DNA from: Diogma glabrata
Lineage: Eukaryota; Arthropoda; Insecta; Diptera; Cylindrotomidae
DNA length: 64,000 nucleotides
Direction: 5' to 3'
Assembly (NCBI GenBank): GCA_963693315.1
Contig: OY856187.1
Coordinates: forward strand, 113,305,483-113,369,482
Part shown: positions 57,611 through 64,000 of the stretch, in pieces
How the letters are laid out: each line of letters opens with the position of its first letter
Position numbering within the stretch: position 1 is the stretch's first letter
Program-made: the position numbers and the translations under genes
Notes under the pieces: generated by a model
The model's database searches: none
What the model was told of the DNA's origin: nothing
Seen by the model: only the letters and a program-made list of their open reading frames with translations

Positions 57611-59205
57611 ATGATAATGAATGGCCTGCGTTTGTCGGTATAAGATTTTATCTAAAATACTACAACATATTGTACCCGAAAAAAGATAATAAAAAAAAAT
57701 ACTTTCGTTTGGATGTAGGAAATTGTATAAAGGAGAAAATAAAACTAATGAATATGTGAAAATAAAACTAATGTGGTGGATTTAATGCACAAGAAAACAA
57801 AGAAACAGTGATTGATAGTTTTGATTATTAGACTATTAATACTATTGCAAGAGAATGATAACAATTTACATGGACTTGAAGTGGATCATCAGATATACTT
57901 ATTGATGTAAGCTAGATGATTAAATTTATATAAGTTTTGTATGTTTTTTTTGTTAAACTTAAAATTTTCGTTTATCTAAATCTTAATTTCTGTTAGTGTA
58001 AATTTTATGTAAAGTAGTTGATAAGAGGTTTGAAAATGATATTCGTTTGATATAGACTCAGTATTTTACCATATTTCAATAATTTTTCCATTAAAAAGAT
58101 CAATGCTTTACAAATTCAATGAAATTTGTAAGAGTTATTTGCAAACATTTCAGAGCTGAATTCAATTTTTTCGTTTTACCAATATCAATACCAATAACAT
58201 AGAATTTTGAGACTTTTTAAAAATAGTCGAAATAAATCGATATGCACTTCCAAAAAATCCATGTAATCCATGACAAATAAGTTCTTTTCATAATAAACTT
58301 CCATGATAAAGAAAATGTCTATGTTGAAATTTTGAAATTGTCGAAGAGTTTATAACGACCGGCCCTATTACATGTTTCATTAAAGGGAATAACGCTCTAA
58401 AAATTCGACCATTAAATTTTTTTTTATTAATATTCATCATCAGTGTGTAGGTCGAACATAAATAAAAATTTAAAAATAGTGATGGAATGGAACAGTGTAA
58501 AGTCAACAGGTCAATCAACAATTTTTTTAAAATACTTTCTAAATCACATTTTTGTATGAGAGACAAAAATATGCATATGCATACAAATGGCAAGTTGATT
58601 GATTCGTTGCCTTACACAAGCTGTAACATTTGTTTTAACTTTGATTAAATCTTATTTCAATGATGGGGAAACTGGATCATGCGGTTGTTTAAATATTGAT
58701 TAAATGTGGTCTTCTTTGACTTTCGCGTTGGTACGTATGCTGAAGGGAGTATTATTAATAAAACTTTATTACACTAATTCCTTATTCTGCAGCATAACTT
58801 TTTTTATAGTGAAATGATGCGGATGGGGTAGAAATAAATGATTGTATAGTTGATGAATATATTGTTTTGATGTGATAGAGAAATATTTGAAACATTGGCT
58901 ATCGAAAGAAAAAAACCAAACAAAATGCTCGATTGAATATGACTTGTTGCACTCACACATCTTTTTCTTTTTCTTTTCGTTTACATAAAATGATATATTG
59001 AAATCGTGTAATACGAATACGAAATAGAATGAATGAAAAAAAGAAATAGAATGAAAATTTTCGCTATTAAATTTGTTCAATGTTAAATTCTGTGATAAAT
59101 TTTTGTTGTGTAAATTTGTAGTGACAACACATAACGACAACAACAATCACACATAACAACACAACAAGAACAACTAAACAATATAACAGGAACAATATAA
59201 CTAAC
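57611..59205. other. Duplicated non-coding DNA, copy B distal part
   Basis: Matches 12990-14484 and 15229-15285. The frames on the minus strand at 58288-58593 and 58769-59146 have no protein-like features. Simple AAC-rich repeats lead into the gypsy element. Confidence 0.6.
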
Positions 59206-59212
59206 AATATAA

Positions 59213-61030
59213 CTAGGATTTCTAGGTTTTGCAAATTACTATAGGAAATTCATACCAAATTTTGCAAAAATTGCTGAGCCAATTAATAAACTACTTCGAA
59301 AAGGAATAAAATTTAAATGGACAGAAAATTGCCAAGCAGCATTCGAACTTCTAAAAACTATGCTAATTTCACCCCCTATTTTAAGATACCCCGACTTCGA
59401 AAAGAACTTTCTAGTAACAACGGACGCAAGCAACATAGCTCTAGGAGCAATTTTATCACAAGGAATAGTAAACGAGGACAGGCCAATAGCTTACGCAAGC
59501 CGCTCTTTAAACGAAACTGAAAGAAAATACTCCGCCATCGAAAAAGAACTGTTAGCCATAGTGTGGGCAGTCAAAACTTTTAGATGTTACCTATACGGTA
59601 GGAAATTTACAATTTACACCGACCATAAACCTTTAAAAGGGGCTATTAACATTTCACACCCAAACACAAAAATAGCTAGATTTAGCATCAAATTAATGGA
59701 CTATGACTACGACTTACAGTACAAACCTGGGAAAACAAATAAAAACGCAGACACGCTAAGTAGACTTCCAACAGTCGAGGAAGATGAAGACAATAAGGAA
59801 CAAAAAATTCTAGTAGTGACACGATCACAAGCAGCAAAAGGTATAAATACAGCACAAGCAGCCGACGGTTGCACAGTAATAAAGGAAAAGGAAACAACGT
59901 CACACAGCAATGCATACGAAATCGATCAAAGGAAGGATGAAGAATGGGAAAATTCTGAGGATGAAGACGAAGATAAAATTACGGTATTAACAAACGAAGA
60001 CGACATACGGCAAATATTAAAGGACTATCACGACTCTCCTTTAGGTGGACATCAAGGGGCTTACAGGACGTACCTAAGACTAGCAAGAAATTTTAAATGG
60101 AAAAACATGAAACACGACATAAAGGAATATATAAGGAAATGCCAAAAGTGTCAAAAGAACAAAACAACTCGTTATTGCAAGATGCCAATGCAAGTATCTA
60201 AAACACCGGACAGGGCATTCGACAAAATATTTTTGGATATGGTAGGACCACTTCCAACGACTTATAATGGTAATAAATACATTTTAACGTTCCAAGATGA
60301 ACTAACAAGATTTTTTGACTGCTATGCAATGACAGATGCAGAAGCAAACTCAGTAGCAAGAATATTTTACGACGAAATAGTGTCACGTTATGGTATACCG
60401 AAAGTGGTACTAACAGATCAGGGCTCCAACTTCACAGGAGAAGTATTTAAGCAACTATGTAAGTTCCTAAAAATAAAAAAAATAGAAACAACAGCGTACC
60501 ACCCACAAGCAAACGGCATATTGGAAAGAAGCCACAGGCCAATGGGAGAATATTTAAGAAACTTTGTACAGCATGACCAACAAAATTGGGATCAATGGTT
60601 ACGACAAGCAGCTTTCGTGCACAACAATACGCCAAATAGTAGATCGAAACTTACACCAATGGAATGTTTGTTTGGATTCAACGTAACACTACCAAACAAC
60701 CTCAAATCAAACCCAAGCCCAATATACAACGATGAAAATTACTATTACGTAATTAAACACAAAACCCAAATGGCAAACCAAATTAACAAGGAATTCATAA
60801 GAAAATCGAAAGAGGATAGTAAGAAATATTACGACAAAAATTTAAACCCAGTAGAATTCAAGGTTGGAGATAAAGTATACCTGAAAAACGAAGCAAGAAA
60901 AAATAAACTTTCCGAGAACTGGAACGGACCATACGTAATTACGAAAATAAACGGACCAGTAAACTGTACCATACAAGTTAAAAACAGAAATAAAATTACG
61001 CATTTTAACCGACTGAAGTTAGCGGGATAA
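59213..61030 (+). CDS. pol: Gypsy pol fragment: RT end, RNase H and integrase
   Basis: The frame is open from 59213 to 61030. It begins at the end of the reverse transcriptase domain. RNase H follows with TTDAS, EKELLAIVWA, YTDHKPL and NADTLSRLP. After an acidic linker, the integrase has an HHCC zinc module (His224, His231, Cys261, Cys264, counting from the Met at 59360) and a D,D35E core: Asp293 in FLDMVGPL, Asp353 in LTDQGSNF, Glu389 in GILERSHR. The C-terminal part includes VGDKVYLKNEARKNK and a GPYVITKI block. All expected integrase residues are present, but the enzyme lacks the upstream polyprotein. The gap to the next ORF is 166 bases. Confidence 0.88.
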   Translation, partial: LGFLGFANYYRKFIPNFAKIAEPINKLLRKGIKFKWTENCQAAFELLKTMLISPPILRYPDFEKNFLVTTDASNIALGAILSQGIVNEDRPIAYASRSLNETERKYSAIEKELLAIVWAVKTFRCYLYGRKFTIYTDHKPLKGAINISHPNTKIARFSIKLMDYDYDLQYKPGKTNKNADTLSRLPTVEEDEDNKEQKILVVTRSQAAKGINTAQAADGCTVIKEKETTSHSNAYEIDQRKDEEWENSEDEDEDKITVLTNEDDIRQILKDYHDSPLGGHQGAYRTYLRLARNFKWKNMKHDIKEYIRKCQKCQKNKTTRYCKMPMQVSKTPDRAFDKIFLDMVGPLPTTYNGNKYILTFQDELTRFFDCYAMTDAEANSVARIFYDEIVSRYGIPKVVLTDQGSNFTGEVFKQLCKFLKIKKIETTAYHPQANGILERSHRPMGEYLRNFVQHDQQNWDQWLRQAAFVHNNTPNSRSKLTPMECLFGFNVTLPNNLKSNPSPIYNDENYYYVIKHKTQMANQINKEFIRKSKEDSKKYYDKNLNPVEFKVGDKVYLKNEARKNKLSENWNGPYVITKINGPVNCTIQVKNRNKITHFNRLKLAG

Positions 61031-61196
61031 TTATTACATTTATAACACTAAAAATATATAATAGCAAATAAACCCATCGCAAAAAGCAAGAATTTTTTTT
61101 TTATCGCTCTAAATTTTATTTGTTTTTCTCTACACTATCTATCCACAGACATAAATCAAATATTGTTATACTCAACAAAGAAAAGATCATTCAAAA

Positions 61197-63137
61197 GTGG
61201 AAAACAAAAAGACGACTTTAAATATGAAGAACGGAAGACTGATAATAAGTTTGGTCATACTTTTATGTTCATTGACAATAGCGGACAACGCTACATTTGT
61301 AATAAAAGACGTAAGTAACACAAAAATTATTTTTGAAGAAATAGGTGAAGCATACTTTTACCTAGAATCTTGGACGGTTTTAACAGCGATAGACACACTA
61401 GAAATAAAAAAGATATCGAACCTAATAATACAGGCTAAACAAGCAATTCATAAAATATGTTACATTGATAATACAAAAATAACACGTGCAAATTATTGCA
61501 GAAACTTAGTACAGGAAATAGAAATTTTGACAAATAAAATGCATACGCAACAAACAGAAATTAACCATCTTCTAGGTACAAGGACGAAAAGAAGTACAGG
61601 ATATTTTAATGGCATAGGAAAATTACAGAAAACATTATTTGGGACAATGGACAACGAAGATTCGGAACGAATATACAAACGAATCAAAACTTTAGAAAAA
61701 TACGACGGAGAACACATTAAACTAATGAAACAACAAACCTTAATAATAAAAACATCCATGAACTGGACGGAAAATAAATTGAGCGAATTGGGGAGCCAAA
61801 TTAACATGACTATGAAAGAAATTAATAACATACAAGCAGATTTGAAAGCGGAATCTGAACTTCAAAAAGCAGAAAAGATACGAACGGAGTTAAGAGATAA
61901 CATTAGAGACAGATACGACCATATCGTTAACACGATAACAGAAATAAGACATATTCAGGAAACCTTTATAACAGCACTATTATTTTTAACGAATCATAAG
62001 GTGCACCCTTCATTTATCAATATAACAACGGTAGCAAAAATTCTAGGTGAATTAACAAAAGAAGGACAGAACATTTACATGGGAAACGAGTTAAACTTAC
62101 AACAATTAATGCACGTAAACGCAATAGTTATTAAAGACAAGATAGTTCTGAACATAGAAATACCATTACCAATAAACATCAAATACAAACTAAACAAACC
62201 ATACCTATTACCAGTAAAAAATGAGAAGGGTTCATACTACACATATGACGTACAAAACATGATATTAGCAACAAATACTGAGACCAACACGTTCCAAATA
62301 GAAGAGATGGAGGAACTACAGAAATGCTCAGAAATCCTGGTACAAGAAAAATTAATAGCAAAAATATGTAAACAGAACTCCCCTTTGATTACGAAACCAA
62401 AATGGCATTGCCTTGCGGAACTATTCAGCAACCCATTTAAAGAGGACATTGAATCATGCCGATACCAAGAGATAGGATTCCCGAATAATGTGATAATGAA
62501 AATGAATTCACCAAACGCATGGTTACTAGTAGTCAAATCAAACTATAACATATTGATTAAATGCAAAAATGAAGAGGAGACTTTAATTAAAGTCAACCAT
62601 TCAATGATATTAACACTTAAAAACGAATGTGAAGCAACAACAGAAGGAATTTTAATTAAATACGAAAAACACAAGGAATCAAGGGAACAAACTTTAAAAA
62701 TACCTGAAATACCGAATATGCAAATTAAGCCATTAAAAGAAGAAGAGGAAGAAGAAACGAACAAAAAGATGGTACCATACTTGAGCATTTCCCAAAAAGG
62801 AAAACAAGAATACCAACAAATATTACAGGCGATTAACGAACACGAATCGGAACTGTCAAAGGCGGAAAAAGAAAGGGAAAAGACAAAGACGAAAACGAAC
62901 GAAATCGTAGCGTATTCTTTGAACTCAATAGCGATAACCGCAATTTTAATATTAGTAGCAACGTTAATAATAATCAGGTACAGAAAAAAGAAAGCAGAAA
63001 CTGAACGAACAATAAGACGGGACAAAAAGACAGAGACAGAAGAAGAAAAAGCCACAGGCACGGACCCAAACTATGCTAAAATAAATGAACAAAAGAGAAA
63101 ATCAATAATAAATTTAACTAAAAGCGATTCAATATAA
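61197..63137 (+). CDS. env: Errantivirus-type envelope (baculovirus F-like) protein
   Basis: A 646-residue open frame in the env position of an errantivirus. It has a hydrophobic N-terminal signal-like segment (about residues 14-29), several N-X-S/T sites, a furin-type RTKR site at 129-132 followed by a Gly-rich segment and a LFGTMDNEDSE block of the kind found in insect F-type fusion proteins and gypsy Env, long helical regions, a second Cys-containing domain, one transmembrane segment at about 571-593, and a charged cytoplasmic tail of about 50 residues. No stop or shift is seen. The family link is by pattern only. Env-bearing gypsy elements normally make Env from a spliced RNA; no splice site was established here. 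Confidence 0.8.
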   Translation: MENKKTTLNMKNGRLIISLVILLCSLTIADNATFVIKDVSNTKIIFEEIGEAYFYLESWTVLTAIDTLEIKKISNLIIQAKQAIHKICYIDNTKITRANYCRNLVQEIEILTNKMHTQQTEINHLLGTRTKRSTGYFNGIGKLQKTLFGTMDNEDSERIYKRIKTLEKYDGEHIKLMKQQTLIIKTSMNWTENKLSELGSQINMTMKEINNIQADLKAESELQKAEKIRTELRDNIRDRYDHIVNTITEIRHIQETFITALLFLTNHKVHPSFINITTVAKILGELTKEGQNIYMGNELNLQQLMHVNAIVIKDKIVLNIEIPLPINIKYKLNKPYLLPVKNEKGSYYTYDVQNMILATNTETNTFQIEEMEELQKCSEILVQEKLIAKICKQNSPLITKPKWHCLAELFSNPFKEDIESCRYQEIGFPNNVIMKMNSPNAWLLVVKSNYNILIKCKNEEETLIKVNHSMILTLKNECEATTEGILIKYEKHKESREQTLKIPEIPNMQIKPLKEEEEEETNKKMVPYLSISQKGKQEYQQILQAINEHESELSKAEKEREKTKTKTNEIVAYSLNSIAITAILILVATLIIIRYRKKKAETERTIRRDKKTETEEEKATGTDPNYAKINEQKRKSIINLTKSDSI

Positions 63138-64000
63138 AAGCGCGTAATAAAAATAAAAAAAAAAAAAAAAAAAAAAAAAAATCGGTTGATCATGAAACCC
63201 TCAAACCAAATAAGTATAAAATAAAAGAACAAATGAAAGGAAAAATATAATAAAAATACAATATAAAAAAAAATTTAATTTTAATTCTATTCAATAACAA
63301 TTTATAATTAATCAATAACCAAACATTTAACTAAAACTAGGAGGCAAGCCCTCAAACATATTATAAAATAATAACATTTTAAAAAAAAAAAAAAAACAAA
63401 AAAAAAAGAATAAAAGAAAAAAAAAATATATATATATTAAGAATTTAAGTATTTGGAAATACAATTTATAATTATAATCTACAATTAATAAGTACTCAAT
63501 TTAAGGCAAATACGGGGACAACCCCTACAAAAGAAAAAGAAAAACTAAGAAATTACCTAATAAAGGTAAAATAACAAATAAAACATTTAACGTTAATATT
63601 ACTTAATATCTATAATTTACATTTCATTTTTTTTAAATACTACTAGAAGTAAACTTTTTTATTAAGAAAAAAAAAAGAGGCAAGACCTCGTAAATGAAAA
63701 ACTTATTTTTTAAAGAAAAAAAAAAAGTACGAAATAATTTCTATTCTTATCTTATATAAGTTATTACAAAAAAAACAGCAGCAAAAAAAAAAAAAAAAAA
63801 AAAGAAAAACAAAAAGGCACTAAGAAAAAAAAAAAACACACACTGTAAACTAACGCGAAAATCAATTATTTAGAATGTCGCGCGCAAAAGAAAAACAAAC
63901 GGTAACTGACTAAATATAAATTAACACAATAAGAAAAAAAAAACTAATTACGGTAAACCTTCGGAACATTTAAGTAGAAAAAAAAAATAAAGTAAGTGGA
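63138..64000 (+). repeat. A-rich 3' region of the gypsy element with spaced hairpins
   Basis: After the env stop come an A-run (63153-63180) and then four short hairpin motifs at similar intervals: GGTTGATCATGAAACC (63184), GAGGCAAGCCCTC (63344), GGGGACAACCCC (63511) and GAGGCAAGACCTC (63675). CCCTCAAAC is shared by the first two. A-rich tracts and ATTTATAATT-like words separate them, so the region looks like a decayed tandem repeat of about 165 bp. It may be 3' UTR before the LTR; a polypurine tract and LTR start were not identified. Confidence 0.55.

Larger units (their letters stand above)
48249..59205. repeat. Segmental duplication, copy B
   Basis: Matches 1-15285 in the same orientation. 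Elements found only here are the MITE 48992-49493 and the hAT-type element 55325-57610. It lacks the three large insertions of copy A. The right end lies in AAC-rich simple sequence just before the truncated gypsy element, so the junction may have been made by that element or by recombination within simple repeats. Confidence 0.9.
59213..64000 (+). mobile_element. Errantivirus-like Ty3/gypsy element, 5'-truncated
   Basis: Starts abruptly inside the reverse transcriptase, at the FLGFANYYRKFI block that follows its catalytic core, and continues through RNase H, integrase, an env-like ORF and an A-rich 3' region to the window end. The 5' LTR, gag, protease and most of the reverse transcriptase are missing, so this copy cannot replicate by itself. 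The sense strand is strongly A-rich. No 3' LTR boundary could be recognised before 64000. Confidence 0.85.

Noticed and set aside
1..64000. CRISPR arrays or prokaryotic-type gene clusters
   Set aside because: No regularly spaced short repeats with unique spacers and no dense co-oriented genes; the tandem arrays found are satellite-like with diverged adjoining units.

Overview
The window reads as AT-rich nuclear DNA from an arthropod, most likely an insect. The grounds are a multi-exon SLC17-type transporter gene with a very short (about 55 bp) intron, Jockey-type and RTE-type non-LTR retrotransposons, a Penelope-like remnant, and a Ty3/gypsy element with an envelope gene of the errantivirus type. 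No bacterial-style operon, CRISPR array, rRNA or bona fide tRNA gene was found. The species cannot be fixed from the sequence alone.

The frame of the region is a large direct duplication. Positions 1 to about 15285 (copy A) match 48249 to about 59205 (copy B), about 48.2 kb apart. Each copy carries the same minus-strand transporter gene (coding exons at 38-5163 and 48302-52928; the first coding exon was not found) plus several kb of upstream non-coding DNA. The copies differ mainly by mobile elements present in one and absent from the other. Copy A has a TA-flanked MITE (1271-2226), a block of about 5.5 kb holding an intact Jockey-like LINE (6550-10880), and a TIR element at 14485-15228. Copy B has a TAA-flanked MITE (48992-49493) and a hAT-type element with an 8-bp target duplication (55325-57610) that contains Helitron helicase debris. 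Copy B ends where a 5'-truncated gypsy element begins (59213).

Between the copies lies a transposon graveyard. 15.2-17.3 kb: Penelope-like remnant. 17.55-24.5 kb: a four-level nest, with a hAT-like element containing a dead LINE, which contains a Harbinger-like element, which in turn holds an intact RTE LINE and a palindromic MITE. 24.5-35 kb: mostly unrecognised AT-rich DNA, with a 64-bp-period tandem array and a family of degenerate repeats. 35.5-37.6 kb and 45.9-47.5 kb: two copies of one interspersed repeat, each invaded by a different inverted-repeat element. 41-43.3 kb: a dead minus-strand hAT transposase split by a truncated LINE. 43.4-45.4 kb: clustered stem-loops and a foldback element.

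From 59213 to the window end is the 3' part of an errantivirus-like gypsy element: RNase H and integrase (to 61030), an intact env-like ORF (61197-63137), and an A-rich 3' region with hairpins spaced about 165 bp apart. The two transporter genes are the only likely host genes. Everything else is explained by element insertion, nesting and decay. I found no convincing new defence-type or metabolic system. The most notable items are the transporter that lacks the usual SLC17 polar residues, the natural empty-site pairs, and the interlocked inverted repeat at 36297-37004.
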